A stretch of DNA of 64,000 bases, taken from positions 124,001 through 188,000 of the forward strand of contig NZ_JOAN01000011.1 of assembly GCF_000718555.1 (NCBI RefSeq). Reading direction: 5' to 3'. Positions 28,042-37,419 of the stretch are shown one piece after another. Source of the DNA: Micromonospora chokoriensis (GTDB taxonomy: Bacteria > Actinomycetota > Actinomycetes > Mycobacteriales > Micromonosporaceae). Both the position numbers and the translations under genes were made by a program. The notes below the pieces were generated by a model. That model worked only from the letters and a program-made list of their open reading frames with translations. It had not been told where the DNA came from and searched no databases. Positions within the stretch are counted from its first letter, which is position 1. Every line of letters starts with the position of its first letter.

Positions 28042-28770
28042 TTGACGACCGACGTAGTGATCGTAGGCGTGGGCGGGATGGGCCGTGAGGCATATGGGGT
28101 AATTCGGCTTTTGAACGCCATCGCGGAGGGTGCGCCTCCCTGGCGGGTTCTCGGGTTCGTCGACGACTACCCCACGGAGCCCAACGTCGAGTTGGTACAC
28201 CGCCTCGGCGCGGCCTTCCTCGGTCCGACCCGGTGGATGGCCGCCCAGCCCACCAGCACCCACGTGCTGCTCGGCGTCGGGCATCCGAGGTTGCGCCGCG
28301 AGACCGACCAGGCCATCGCCCGGTACGGCCTACCAGCGGCCACAGTGGTGCATCCGGCGGCCGACATCGGCCCGGACTGCGTCCACCAGCAAGGGCTGTT
28401 CGCCGCCGGTGGCGCCCGGGTCACGACGAACGTGCTGTTGGGGCGGCACGTGCACCTCAACCAGAACTGCACGGTGGGGCACGACACCGTGCTCGGCGAC
28501 TACGTCTCGGTCAATCCGCTCGCCGCGGTCTCCGGATACTGCCGGCTGGAGGAGGGCGTCCTGGTAGGCACCACGGCCGCGATCCTGCCGAAGCTGACGG
28601 TCGGCCGGGACGCGACAGTGGGCGCGGGCGCCTGCGTGACCCGCGATGTCGCCCCGGGCGACGTCGTCACGGGTGTGCCGGCCCGGCCGGTGGACCGGTC
28701 AGCGGCGGATGCCCGCCCAGTCGTGATGGCGGCGCACGGTCGACAGGATGAAGTCGACGACCCGGCGTGA
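28042..28770 (+). CDS. NeuD/PglD/PerB-like sugar acyltransferase
   Basis: A 242-residue protein of the NeuD family: an N-terminal Rossmann-like nucleotide-sugar domain (VVIVGVGGMGREAYGVIR, then VLGFVDDYP) followed by a left-handed beta-helix with ARVTTNVLLGRHVHLNQNC and HDTVLGDYVSVNPL. H-N-C and G-H-D residues fit the catalytic His region. Relatives acetylate UDP-4-amino sugars (PglD) or GDP-perosamine (PerB), which would fit the Gmd/perosamine-synthase genes 3 kb away. A TTG start at 28042 is chosen because GAGGGAG lies 6 bp upstream. The 3' end overlaps the convergent 2-epimerase gene by 72 bp. Confidence 0.8.
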   Translation: MTTDVVIVGVGGMGREAYGVIRLLNAIAEGAPPWRVLGFVDDYPTEPNVELVHRLGAAFLGPTRWMAAQPTSTHVLLGVGHPRLRRETDQAIARYGLPAATVVHPAADIGPDCVHQQGLFAAGGARVTTNVLLGRHVHLNQNCTVGHDTVLGDYVSVNPLAAVSGYCRLEEGVLVGTTAAILPKLTVGRDATVGAGACVTRDVAPGDVVTGVPARPVDRSAADARPVVMAAHGRQDEVDDPA

Positions 28771-29823
28771 TGTGTCGGGCACCTGGTAGTCGAGCGGGCA
28801 GGCGACCGAGCTGTCGGCCACCTGCGCGACCACGACCCGGATGGCCTCGACGACCCCGTCCGGCTCCAGGCCGGTCATCACGATCGCCCCGCTGTCCAGC
28901 GCCTCGGGACGCTCGATGGACTCGCGCAGGGTCACCGCCGGGAAGCCGAGGATCGCCGCCTCCTCGCTGACCGTGCCGCTGTCGGAGAGAGTGCAGCGGG
29001 CATGCCGTTGCAGCGTCACATAGTCGAAGAAGCCGAACGGCTCGTGGAAGGCCACGCCGTCGAGGTGCAGGCCGTCGCCGGCGAGCGCCTCCAACCGCTT
29101 GCGGGTACGCGGATGCGTGGAGACCAGCAGCGGCAGCCGCCACTCGTCGCGGACGACCCGCAGGCATTCCAGCAGCCGCCGGAGCCGGTCCGGGTGGTCC
29201 ACGTTCTCCTGCCGGTGCGCGCTGACGACGAAGTAGCCGCCCGGTTCGAGTTCGAGTTGGGCCAGCACGGTGGACCGCTCGATCTGCCGCCGATAGTGGT
29301 CGAGCACCTCACGCATGGGTGAGCCGGTGTGCAGGATGCGGCGCGGGTGCAGCCCTTCGGCGAGCAGGTTGCGCCGGGCGTGCTCCGAATAGACCAGGTT
29401 GAAGTCCGCGATGTGGTCGACCATGCACCGGTTGGTCTCCTCCGGCACGTTCAGGTCGAAGCAGCGGTTGCCGGCCTCCATGTGGTACACCGGCACGTTC
29501 ATCCGCCGGGCCATCAACGCCGAGATCGCGCTGTTGGTGTCACCGAGCACCAGCAGCGCGTCCGGGCGCAGCTCGGTGATCGCCTTCTCCGTGCCGACCA
29601 GGACGGCCCCGAGGAGGCTGCCGAGCGATTGGGTGTCGGCCCGCAGGAAGAGATCCGGTGCTCGGACCCCCAACTCGCTGAAGAAGACATCGGAGAGCGA
29701 GGGATCCCAGTTCTGCCCCGTGTGCACCAACGTGTGGTCCACGGTCCGGTCGAGCGCGTCGATCACCCGAGCCAGCCGGATGATCTCCGGTCTGGTTCCG
29801 ACGACGGTCATCACGCGGGTCAC
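28699..29823 (-). CDS. UDP-N-acetylglucosamine 2-epimerase (WecB/CapG/WbvD type)
   Basis: A 374-residue non-hydrolysing 2-epimerase. Family marks are MTVVGTRPEIIRLARV at the N-terminus, LVHTGQNWDPSL, VLVLGDTNSA-like (LLVLGDTNSAISAL), YHMEAGNRCFD, VSAHRQENVD and TLSDSGTVSEEAAILG. The RCFDLNVPEETNR stretch is typical of the CapG/WbjD/WbvD subgroup that acts on 6-deoxy-L-HexNAc rather than on UDP-GlcNAc itself. It would be the last step of the route started by the genes at 15417 and 16457. GTG 29823 has AGGAGG 6 bp upstream. Confidence 0.88.
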   Translation of the reverse strand: MTRVMTVVGTRPEIIRLARVIDALDRTVDHTLVHTGQNWDPSLSDVFFSELGVRAPDLFLRADTQSLGSLLGAVLVGTEKAITELRPDALLVLGDTNSAISALMARRMNVPVYHMEAGNRCFDLNVPEETNRCMVDHIADFNLVYSEHARRNLLAEGLHPRRILHTGSPMREVLDHYRRQIERSTVLAQLELEPGGYFVVSAHRQENVDHPDRLRRLLECLRVVRDEWRLPLLVSTHPRTRKRLEALAGDGLHLDGVAFHEPFGFFDYVTLQRHARCTLSDSGTVSEEAAILGFPAVTLRESIERPEALDSGAIVMTGLEPDGVVEAIRVVVAQVADSSVACPLDYQVPDTSRRVVDFILSTVRRHHDWAGIRR

Positions 29824-29878
29824 TTGGCGCCTCCTGATGGCAGATGTGCTGTTCGTGGTGGGCAGGGGCGAACGCGGC

Positions 29879-31120
29879 TCACGGTGTCCGCCCCTGCGGG
29901 GGCACCCGGCACGCCGGATCGCGAATCACCTGCCACGCCTGGTCGAGAACGCTGACCGGAGCCCTGCTGTCCCGCCAACGGCGGTAGGCCTCGCCCGCCT
30001 CGACCCGGGCCGTGTGCCGCTGTTGGGGGGTGGCGGTCGCCACCTGCGTGATCAGGGCGCCCAACGCCGTCGCGGTCAGCTCGGTGAGGACCAGCCCACC
30101 CCCGTCGCGCAGCACCGCCGTCCAGGGTGTCCGGTCGGAGCAGAGCACCGGGCAGCACGCCGACAGACTCTCGGCGATGGCGTTGCCGTAGTTCTCTCCC
30201 CGGGTCGGTAGCACGAACGCGTCGTACCGGGCGAAGGTCGCGCGGACCTGCTCGGGTGGCAACTCACCCTGGTAGCTGACGGCGACCGATTCGGGCAGCT
30301 CGGCCAGGTGCTCTCGGCAGCGCTGCCAGTACGCCTCGTCCTCCACCGGGCCGTAGATGTCCAGCCGCACCGGCACCGGCACGAAGGCGAGCGCGGCCAG
30401 CACGAGGTCGAGGTTCTTCATGGGGGAGATCCGCCCGATGAACACCAGCCGCGCGTGGTGGGTCGCGGGCAGCTCGGCCGGCGCTTGTTCCGGCTCGGGG
30501 CCCCGGCTGACCGCGACGACACCGATCTGGGCCCGGGGCAGCACCCGCCGGATGTCGTTGGCCTCGACCGGGGTGGTGGCGTGCCACAGCACCCGACGGT
30601 CTTGCAGCATCCACCGCCAGGCGGCCAGGAAGATCCGCTTCCGGAGTCGGTGCACCCGGAGAGCGGCGGGGCCGAACTCACCCCGGGGGGCGACCAGGAC
30701 ACGGCCCACCCGCAGCAGACCGAGCCGGGCCGCGGCGATGGGCAGGATGGAGAACGTCGACCAGACGCTGTTGACGTACAGCAGGTCGAAACGGCCGGCG
30801 CGCAGCGAGCGCCAGAGCGACCGCCAGTGCCCCAGCCGACGCACACCCAGATAGAAGACGTTCGTCCGGCCGACCCGGGACCAGCGACCGGAGAGCCCCG
30901 GATAGGGGTCGCTGCAGCCGAGGTCGCGGTCGCGGGTCAGCATGGACGTCTCAATGTCGTCACTGGCCAGAGCGAGCACTTCGGAAATGGACCGGACCGG
31001 CCCTCCGGCACGCCAACCGGGAGCGAAATAGCCGGCAGTGACAAGGACGTGGAATTTATTCCCGTCAACAGTCGCCGATCGTTCTCGGGTGTCCGCCGCG
31101 GGGGTGAGTTCGCCGGCCAT
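29879..31120 (-). CDS. GT4 glycosyltransferase, paralogue of the gene at 26649-27869
   Basis: A 413-residue GT-B enzyme with the same block order as the 26649-27869 protein: YFAPGWRAGGPVRSISEVL, DLLYVNSVWSTFSILPIAA, ARLVFIGRISPMKNLDLVL, LDIYGPVEDEAYWQRC and VLPTRGENYGNAIAESLS (E-x7-E). The pair presumably arose by duplication and now adds two residues of the unit. The ATG has GAGCGAGG directly upstream. It precedes the 2-epimerase in a two-gene leftward operon (55-bp gap). Confidence 0.82.
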   Translation of the reverse strand: MAGELTPAADTRERSATVDGNKFHVLVTAGYFAPGWRAGGPVRSISEVLALASDDIETSMLTRDRDLGCSDPYPGLSGRWSRVGRTNVFYLGVRRLGHWRSLWRSLRAGRFDLLYVNSVWSTFSILPIAAARLGLLRVGRVLVAPRGEFGPAALRVHRLRKRIFLAAWRWMLQDRRVLWHATTPVEANDIRRVLPRAQIGVVAVSRGPEPEQAPAELPATHHARLVFIGRISPMKNLDLVLAALAFVPVPVRLDIYGPVEDEAYWQRCREHLAELPESVAVSYQGELPPEQVRATFARYDAFVLPTRGENYGNAIAESLSACCPVLCSDRTPWTAVLRDGGGLVLTELTATALGALITQVATATPQQRHTARVEAGEAYRRWRDSRAPVSVLDQAWQVIRDPACRVPPQGRTP

Positions 31121-31309
31121 CCTCGCTCCTCGCTCGTGCCACAGGATCGATCCATCTAACGATCGGATGCTCGATCCGTGACTGAGCCATTCTCTGAACT
31201 GCGCCGCGCAGAATAAATTCCGCCAGATACATGAAACCTCAGAAGTGCCGGCCCCGAGAGCGATATAAGGAACCCGCGGGGAATATTGGGCCAGCAGAAG
31301 AGGGACTTC
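31121..31309. promoter_or_regulatory. Divergent promoter region upstream of gmd
   Basis: This 189-bp gap lies between the leftward GT4 operon and gmd. It is AT-richer than its surroundings (GCAGAATAAATTCC, GCGATATAAGGAACC, GGGAATATTGGG). A 7-bp inverted repeat, GGATCGA (31144-31150) with TCGATCC (31171-31177), lies next to the leftward start. The ATAAGG/AATATT stretch 30-50 bp before gmd may hold the -10 box. Confidence 0.45.
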
Positions 31310-32323
31310 ATGTCACGAGTGGCACTCATATCCGGCATCACCGGTCAGGACGGCAGTTACCTGTCGGAGTTCCTGCTCGACAAGGGATACACGGTGCACG
31401 GCATCAAACGGCGGTCGTCCTCTTTCAACACCGAACGGATCGACCATGTCGACGTCCATCCGCGCAGCGGCGACGCCCGCCTCTTCCTCCACTACAGCGA
31501 CCTGTCCGACCCGGCCTCGCTGACCGCGCTGATTCGGGACATCCGCCCGCACGAGATCTACAACCTGGGCGCGCAGAGTCACGTCCGAGTCTCCTTCGAC
31601 ATTCCCGGGTACACGGCGGACGTCACCGGGCTCGGCGCGCTGCGCATGATGGAGGCGGCCCGGTCCGCCGACATCGGCTGCCGGTTCTACCAGGCGTCGT
31701 CGTCGGAGATGTACGGCTCGACCCCACCGCCGCAACGCGAGGAGACCCCGTTCCACCCGCGCAGCCCGTACGCGTGCGCCAAGGTGTACGCCTACTGGTC
31801 CGCGGTGAACTACCGCGAATCCTGGAACATGTTCTGCGCCAACGGCATCCTGTTCAACCACGAGAGCCCACGCCGGGGCGAGAACTTCGTGACCCGCAAG
31901 ATCACTCGCGCGGTGGCCAGGATCGAGGCCGGCATCCAGGACAAGCTCTACCTGGGTAACCTCGACGCCGTTCGGGACTGGGGTTACGCACCGGAGTACG
32001 TCGAGGCGATGTGGCTCGCCCTTCAGCAGGACACCCCGGACGACTACGTGGTCGCCACCGGCGAGGGCCACACCGTGCGCGAGTTCGTCGAGGCCGCGTT
32101 CGACCGGGTCGGGTTGGACTGGCAGCGGTACGTGGAGTTGGACCCCGCCTACTTCCGCCCGGCGGAGGTCGATGCCCTCATCGGCGACTACTCGAAGGCC
32201 CGACGCACCCTGGGGTGGGCGCCGAAGACGCTCTTCAGCGACCTGGTCCGGGTCATGGTCGACGCGGATCGACAACTCCTCGAGGACGAACGGATGGGGC
32301 GACTGATCCGGGTGGACCGGTGA
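31310..32323 (+). CDS. gmd: GDP-mannose 4,6-dehydratase
   Basis: A 337-residue SDR that turns GDP-D-mannose into GDP-4-keto-6-deoxy-D-mannose. NADP motif: [20 protein letters not shown] (about 6-25). [38 protein letters not shown] (YxxxK) and [17 protein letters not shown] are strict Gmd signatures. ATG 31310 has an AGAGGG ribosome site; an in-frame ATG 24 bp upstream lacks one. It starts a three-gene operon with 4-bp overlaps (gmd, GT4, aminotransferase), which points to GDP-perosamine. Confidence 0.94.
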   Translation: MSRVALISGITGQDGSYLSEFLLDKGYTVHGIKRRSSSFNTERIDHVDVHPRSGDARLFLHYSDLSDPASLTALIRDIRPHEIYNLGAQSHVRVSFDIPGYTADVTGLGALRMMEAARSADIGCRFYQASSSEMYGSTPPPQREETPFHPRSPYACAKVYAYWSAVNYRESWNMFCANGILFNHESPRRGENFVTRKITRAVARIEAGIQDKLYLGNLDAVRDWGYAPEYVEAMWLALQQDTPDDYVVATGEGHTVREFVEAAFDRVGLDWQRYVELDPAYFRPAEVDALIGDYSKARRTLGWAPKTLFSDLVRVMVDADRQLLEDERMGRLIRVDR

Positions 32324-33540
32324 GGGTCGCGGTCGACGCCGCACCCATCCGTCCCGGTCACGCCGCCGGGCTCGAAGCCTTCACCTACGGCCTGCTGACC
32401 GGCATGGCCGTCGACGAATCCTGCGACCTGCGGGTGAACGTCCTGCGTGGCACCCTGGCCCAGTGGCGCGATCAGGTGCCCGACGCGCGGATCGCCTGGA
32501 CCGAGGTGGCCCAGCCGCTGCGCTCCGACAACCCCACCGGCCAACTGTTCCGACGGTGGACGCCCAGGGCGATGCGCAACTCACGCGCGGTCCGCACGGC
32601 CGTGAACGCGGTCCGGCAACGGTCGGTCGTACGGCACGTCGACACCGACGTCACTCTGTTCCCGGTGCACGGCGCCCCGATCGGGTCGGGCACCTCGGTC
32701 GTCGTCCTGCACGACACGCGTCATCTGCGGGCCGACTTCCACGCCCCCGGGTACGCGGCGGTGATCCGGGCGAACGTGGCCCGCGCGGCGGCGGTAGTGG
32801 TGACCTGGCCCCATCCGTACCGGGAGACCCTGCGCCTCTTCCCGGAGGCCGCGGAGCGGACCGTGCTCATCCCGACCCCGGCGTTCCAACCCGCGCCGGA
32901 TCGCGCGCACACCCGGCCCGAACCAGGGCTGCTGGTCTACCCGTCCTCCACGGCGGAGCACAAGAACCACGCGACCCTGCTGGAGGCGATGGCGCTGCTG
33001 CCGGAGTGCCGGCTGATCTGCCCGGGGCCGCTGGTCGAGCCGGAGGCGAGTCGGCTGCTCGCCCGCGCGGCCCAACCCGACCTGCGCGGCCGGGTCTCGT
33101 TCCCCGGTTTCGTCAGCCTGGACGAGCTGAACGCCATCTATGCCCGAGCGGACGCGGTGGTCGTACCCTCGCTCTGGGAGGCGGCCAGCGGCGCGATGCT
33201 GGAGGCGTTCACCTGGGGGCTCCCCGTCGCCTGTGCGGACGTCGAGCCGCTGCGTGACCAGTTGGTGTTCAACCGCGCCGAGGCGGTGGTCTTCCGCGCA
33301 CGGGATCCGCGGTCCCTCGCCGACGCGGTGCGGCACCTGCTCGGCGACCGGGAGCGCTACGCTGCCGCCTCCCGGCGGGCGAACGACCGACTGGCCGGTC
33401 GCACCTGGGCAGCCACCGGCCGCGACTACCTCGACGTCCTCAGCTGGGCGGCGCGGGGCGGATCGGGGCCGGTGCCACGGTCGCCGTTCGTCGCGGAGGC
33501 CGCGAGCGGCACGGCGGTCGCCGGAGGGGATGGATCATGA
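32320..33540 (+). CDS. GT4 glycosyltransferase
   Basis: A 406-residue GT-B enzyme whose GTG overlaps the gmd stop (GTGA). The donor half has [40 protein letters not shown] and [20 protein letters not shown] (E-x7-E-like). [15 protein letters not shown] resembles mannosyl- and perosaminyl-transferase N-domains. Position between gmd and the perosamine-synthase-like gene makes it the best candidate for transferring perosamine or mannose. That is inference from context. Confidence 0.83.
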   Translation: MRVAVDAAPIRPGHAAGLEAFTYGLLTGMAVDESCDLRVNVLRGTLAQWRDQVPDARIAWTEVAQPLRSDNPTGQLFRRWTPRAMRNSRAVRTAVNAVRQRSVVRHVDTDVTLFPVHGAPIGSGTSVVVLHDTRHLRADFHAPGYAAVIRANVARAAAVVVTWPHPYRETLRLFPEAAERTVLIPTPAFQPAPDRAHTRPEPGLLVYPSSTAEHKNHATLLEAMALLPECRLICPGPLVEPEASRLLARAAQPDLRGRVSFPGFVSLDELNAIYARADAVVVPSLWEAASGAMLEAFTWGLPVACADVEPLRDQLVFNRAEAVVFRARDPRSLADAVRHLLGDRERYAAASRRANDRLAGRTWAATGRDYLDVLSWAARGGSGPVPRSPFVAEAASGTAVAGGDGS

Positions 33541-34661
33541 GTATCGCGGACGACACCTATCCGGTGGCCCGACCGAGCCTCTCCACCTTGGAGGAGCGGT
33601 ACGTCGTCGACGCGCTGAGGAGCGGCTGGATCTCCTCGCAGGGCCCGTACCTGCGGGACTTCGAGGAGCGTTTCGCTCGCCGCTGCGCCGCCGACACCGC
33701 CCTGACGACAAGCAACGGCACGGTGGCGCTGCACCTGGCCCTCGCAGCGGCCGGCATCGGTCCGGGCGACGAGGTGATCGTGCCCGCGCTGACCTACGTG
33801 GCGACCGCCAACGCCGTCGCGTACTGCGGGGCTCGTGCCGTCTGTGTGGACGTCCTGCCGGAGAGCTGGTGCGTCGACCCCGCAGCGGTACGCGCCGCGA
33901 TCGGACCACGCACCCGGGCGGTCATCGCCGTCGACCTGTACGGGCACCCGGCCGACTACACCGCGCTACGCGAACTCTGCGGCCGGCACGGCCTGCTCCT
34001 GGTCGCCGACGCGGCAGAATCGTTCGGCGCCACCCTCGACGGGCAACCCACCGGCTCGCTCGCCGACGTCACGACCTTCTCGTTCTTCGGCAACAAGGTG
34101 CTCACCTCCGGCGAAGGTGGCGCGGTGACCACCTCCGACGCGGCCCTGGCCGACCGGATGCGCCTGCTGCGTAACCAGGGCATGGATCCGCAGCGGCGCT
34201 ACTACTTTCCGGTACTGGGCTACAACTACCGGATGACGAACCTGTGCGCCGCGGTGCTCTGCGCCCAACTGGACCGGGCGGACGAGATCATCGCCCTCCG
34301 GGACCGGGTGATCGCCGGGTACGAGGAGCAGTTGGCCGACGAGCCGGCGCTGTCGGCGCAGCCGGTGGTCCCCGGAGCCCGCCGCGCGCCCTGGATGGCG
34401 GCCTTTCTCGTCGGGGCCGAGGGGGACGCGACGTCCCGGGACGCGCTGGCCGGAGCGCTCGCCCGGCTCGGCGTGGAGACTCGTCCCTTCTTCGTGCCGA
34501 TCCCGGACCTACCCGCGCATCGTGATCCGGACGCGGACTGTCCGGTGACCGAGGACCTGAGTCGGCGCGGGATCAACCTGCCCACGTACGCCGATCTGGC
34601 CGAACCGGCGGTCAAGGCCGTGGTGGAGCGCATCCGCGCCGCGCTGGCGACCATCGCCTGA
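33537..34661 (+). CDS. DegT/DnrJ/EryC1-family aminotransferase, probable GDP-perosamine synthase
   Basis: A 374-residue PLP aminotransferase of the sugar 3- or 4-amino type. The PLP-binding lysine is K187 in FFGNKVLTSGEGG. LTTSNGTVALHLAL binds the phosphate, and VADAAESFGA carries the Asp. QGMDPQRRYYFPVLGYNYRM matches the perosamine-synthase (PerA/RfbE) subgroup from memory. With Gmd two genes upstream it would convert GDP-4-keto-6-deoxymannose to GDP-perosamine using glutamate. A PglE-like UDP-sugar role is the main alternative. ATGA overlap with the GT4 gene; followed by a perfect bidirectional terminator. Confidence 0.85.
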   Translation: MSIADDTYPVARPSLSTLEERYVVDALRSGWISSQGPYLRDFEERFARRCAADTALTTSNGTVALHLALAAAGIGPGDEVIVPALTYVATANAVAYCGARAVCVDVLPESWCVDPAAVRAAIGPRTRAVIAVDLYGHPADYTALRELCGRHGLLLVADAAESFGATLDGQPTGSLADVTTFSFFGNKVLTSGEGGAVTTSDAALADRMRLLRNQGMDPQRRYYFPVLGYNYRMTNLCAAVLCAQLDRADEIIALRDRVIAGYEEQLADEPALSAQPVVPGARRAPWMAAFLVGAEGDATSRDALAGALARLGVETRPFFVPIPDLPAHRDPDADCPVTEDLSRRGINLPTYADLAEPAVKAVVERIRAALATIA

Positions 34662-34670
34662 CCCGCCGCC

Positions 34671-34703
34671 CGGACCCGCGCCGGCCACGTCGGCGCGGGT
34701 CCG
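34671..34703. terminator. Bidirectional hairpin terminator
   Basis: A perfect 13-bp stem (CGGACCCGCGCCG, 34671-34683, with 34691-34703) around a 7-nt loop sits between the convergent aminotransferase and second flippase genes. Confidence 0.8.
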
Positions 34704-34706
34704 GAG

Positions 34707-35966
34707 TCAGACCGGCTGGACCGCCGGGGGGCGCTCCGGCACGCGGGCCCGCAGCAGCAGGAGATAGCTGCCGCCCCAGGCGACCGCGCTGACCAGGGCC
34801 AGCACGACCAGCGCGCCGGCTGCTCCGGGCGCACCGAACAGGACAGCCCCGGCGACGACCGCCGGAACGCGGAGCCCACCGAGCAGGATGCCGAGCACGA
34901 TCGCCCGCCGGCTCGCCTGCTCGACCCGCAGCCCGGCGAAACCGATCGTGGCCGGCACCGCGAGCAGGCTCTCCAGCGCGAGCAGCACCAGCAGACTCCG
35001 GGCGACGGTCCAGTTGGCGCCGAGCAACTCCTTGCCGACCGCGTCCGGCAGCAGGGCGACCGCGATCGTCAACGGCAGGACGGCGCCGGCCACGAGCAGT
35101 GCGAGCCGGACCGCCGTACGGGTCCGCACCGCACGGGATTCGGCGCGGGTGCGGGCCAACTGCGGCAGGATCAGCGTGGCGGCGGTCGACAGCACCAGGT
35201 TGACCGGCCCCAGCAGAGTGCGTCCGGCGCTCAACGCCCCGACCACCGCCGTGCCGGCGACCAGCGCCACAGCGGTCAGCGCGAGCTGCGCCGAGCCGGT
35301 GGTCAGCAGGAACTGCGCGCCGAAGCCCGCCGCGACACGGGTCTCGGCCCGTCCGACCCGCCAGCCGGGCACCAGCGCGTACCGGCGCCGGGCCGCGACG
35401 ACCAGACCGAGCAGAGCGCCGCCGACGGCCCACAGGGCGAAGACGTACGGCACGTCGATCACCCGGAGCAGACCGGCCAACGCGGCACACCCGGTGAGCG
35501 CCGCCCAGGCGATCTCCTGGGCCATCGCCGCCGAGGGAGCGCCGATGCCGACGGCGACCGCCTTGGTGTAGTCGTAGAGCACCAACCCGGGCAGGGCGAG
35601 GCCCGCGAACAGCAGGTAGGGCGAGCCGTACGCCGCGCCGGCCGCGCTGATCAGCGTGCCAGCGACGACGCCCAGCAGGATCGCCCGCCGGGCGGCCGAC
35701 GCGACGACCCCGACCCCGGTGGCCAGCACGGTGTCGGTCACCGTGCTGCGCACCAACCCGGAGCCGACGATGTAGAACGAGAAGGCCAGGGCGAACTGGC
35801 CCAGCCCGCCGACCGACTCCAGTCGGGTCACGGTGATCGCCAGCAGCAGGTTGCCGCCGCTGGAGAGCCCGCCGACGACAAGCGCGAGCAGAGCACGGCG
35901 GCCGGGCCGTGGAGCGTCCGGGGCTGCGGTCCGGCCGACCACGTGCCGACCTACCCGTACGGTCAC
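34707..35966 (-). CDS. Polysaccharide flippase-like membrane protein (second of two)
   Basis: A 419-residue protein, almost wholly hydrophobic with about 12 spans (LLALVVGGLSSGGNLLLAIT, QFALAFSFYIVGSGLVRSTV, LLGPVNLVLSTAATLILPQL). The layout fits Wzx/MurJ/MATE-type exporters, but sequence motifs are weaker than in the flippase at 21437. GTG 35966 overlaps the stop of the upstream polymerase-like gene (GTGA). The frame is open far upstream, but that part is a shadow of that gene. Confidence 0.72.
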   Translation of the reverse strand: MTVRVGRHVVGRTAAPDAPRPGRRALLALVVGGLSSGGNLLLAITVTRLESVGGLGQFALAFSFYIVGSGLVRSTVTDTVLATGVGVVASAARRAILLGVVAGTLISAAGAAYGSPYLLFAGLALPGLVLYDYTKAVAVGIGAPSAAMAQEIAWAALTGCAALAGLLRVIDVPYVFALWAVGGALLGLVVAARRRYALVPGWRVGRAETRVAAGFGAQFLLTTGSAQLALTAVALVAGTAVVGALSAGRTLLGPVNLVLSTAATLILPQLARTRAESRAVRTRTAVRLALLVAGAVLPLTIAVALLPDAVGKELLGANWTVARSLLVLLALESLLAVPATIGFAGLRVEQASRRAIVLGILLGGLRVPAVVAGAVLFGAPGAAGALVVLALVSAVAWGGSYLLLLRARVPERPPAVQPV

Positions 35967-37285
35967 CGGGTTGCGCCTCGCGCGGCGGGCAACCGAGCGG
36001 TGGCCGGGTGTCTGCGGGCCCCGTGCAGGGATCGGCGGCTGAGCCCCAGGAGAACGAAGACCGGCGTCGCCGCCACCACGTGCTGCAGAAAACCGACCGT
36101 GGAGTCCGGGTAGGTGTTGGACCAGAGCAGCGGGTCGAAGAGCACCAGGCAGAAGAGGCTCAGCCGGATCGGGCCGGGCGTGCCACGCCAGCGCAGCAGC
36201 ACCGCCGCCACGGCAGCCCAGAAGGCGTGCACGGCGACCACGCCGATCGCGCCGTCGAAGAACCAGATGTTGCCCAGCAGCAGGAAGGTATAGGCCGACG
36301 TCGGGCCCCCGCCGATGTACTGGTTGATCCGCTGCCCGGTGGAGATCGCCGGCCGGTCCGGATCCAGCACCCGGGGCACCAGCCCGTAGCGCAGGTAGTC
36401 GGTGACCCCGGGCTGGCCCAGGTCGACCGGGACGTCGAAGCCCGCCACCAGACTGAGCTGACTGTCCAGCCGGAGTCGGTCGGTGGCGGTGACCTTGGTG
36501 TCCACCGCGACGCCGCGATCCTCCCGGAGGGCGTTGCGGTGCTCGAACACGGCCGGCCAGGCGACGAAGAGCAGCACCGCACACAACGCCAGGTAGCGCA
36601 GTCGGAAGACGCCGCAGAGCGCTCCGGTGGAGGCCACGAAGAACAACAGCGCGACCAGCGGCGCGGATCTGGCCGTCAACACGGCGATGTAGGCCTCCGC
36701 GCCGACGAGGACGGCCAGCCAGCCGAACAGCTTCGCCCGCGACAGCCGACCGCTGAGGTGGCTGGCCACCAGCAACGCGAAACCCAGGGCCGTCCAGCCC
36801 GAGAAGAGCGTGCTCACCATGGCGAGCGACCCGCCGGACAGGTCGCCGGAGACCTGGTTGACGATGGTTCCCCGACCGAGGTGGGCCCCGAGCACGTTCG
36901 CGAAGACGCTGATCAACGTGACCACGACGGCGATCGGGTAGAGCCACGGATACCGTGCGTGCGCGCGCCGGAAGCCCTCGCGCCAGCGGGAGTCGGGACG
37001 CCCGAACAGCCGGCCGACCGTCTCCACGGTGACGCTGCCCAGCAACGCGAGCCCGACCAGCGAGACGATGAAGCCGGTCTCCGGATTCCGATAGAAGACC
37101 GCCGTCGGCAGGATGAGCAGCGCGTACGGGGCGAGCACGACGACGGTCACCGGGTAGCGGCGCAGCGCCCGACCGAGGAACTCCCGGTGGGCACGTGACG
37201 CCCTGTCCCCGGTTGGCCGATCCATCCACGCCTCGGTGCCACCGGTCGCCTCGCCGGGGTCGAGGGCAGCCCCGGGCCAGGTCAT
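35963..37285 (-). CDS. Wzy-like polytopic membrane protein (second polymerase candidate)
   Basis: A 440-residue protein with about 10-11 hydrophobic spans (VTVVVLAPYALLILPTAVFY, LAMVSTLFSGWTALGFALLV, TSAYTFLLLGNIWFFDGAIG). A long hydrophilic loop lies between about residues 255 and 310. RINQYIGGGPTSAYTF and a late FDPLLWSNTYPDS region resemble O-antigen polymerase proteins. It shares an operon with the second flippase (4-bp overlap). Start uncertain: ATG 37285 is used, ATG 20 codons downstream is also possible. Confidence 0.62.
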   Translation of the reverse strand: MTWPGAALDPGEATGGTEAWMDRPTGDRASRAHREFLGRALRRYPVTVVVLAPYALLILPTAVFYRNPETGFIVSLVGLALLGSVTVETVGRLFGRPDSRWREGFRRAHARYPWLYPIAVVVTLISVFANVLGAHLGRGTIVNQVSGDLSGGSLAMVSTLFSGWTALGFALLVASHLSGRLSRAKLFGWLAVLVGAEAYIAVLTARSAPLVALLFFVASTGALCGVFRLRYLALCAVLLFVAWPAVFEHRNALREDRGVAVDTKVTATDRLRLDSQLSLVAGFDVPVDLGQPGVTDYLRYGLVPRVLDPDRPAISTGQRINQYIGGGPTSAYTFLLLGNIWFFDGAIGVVAVHAFWAAVAAVLLRWRGTPGPIRLSLFCLVLFDPLLWSNTYPDSTVGFLQHVVAATPVFVLLGLSRRSLHGARRHPATARLPAARGATR

Positions 37286-37419
37286 CTCGGGCGCCCCCTT
37301 TGGGATGTGGTTGGTCGCTCCTGGCCCAACGAACCAACCGACCGGGCGAAACGCCCTTGCGTATGCGGTCGTTGCCCGTAGGGCCGTGCCGGCCGCCCAA
37401 ACTGTGATGAGCTGGGCAC

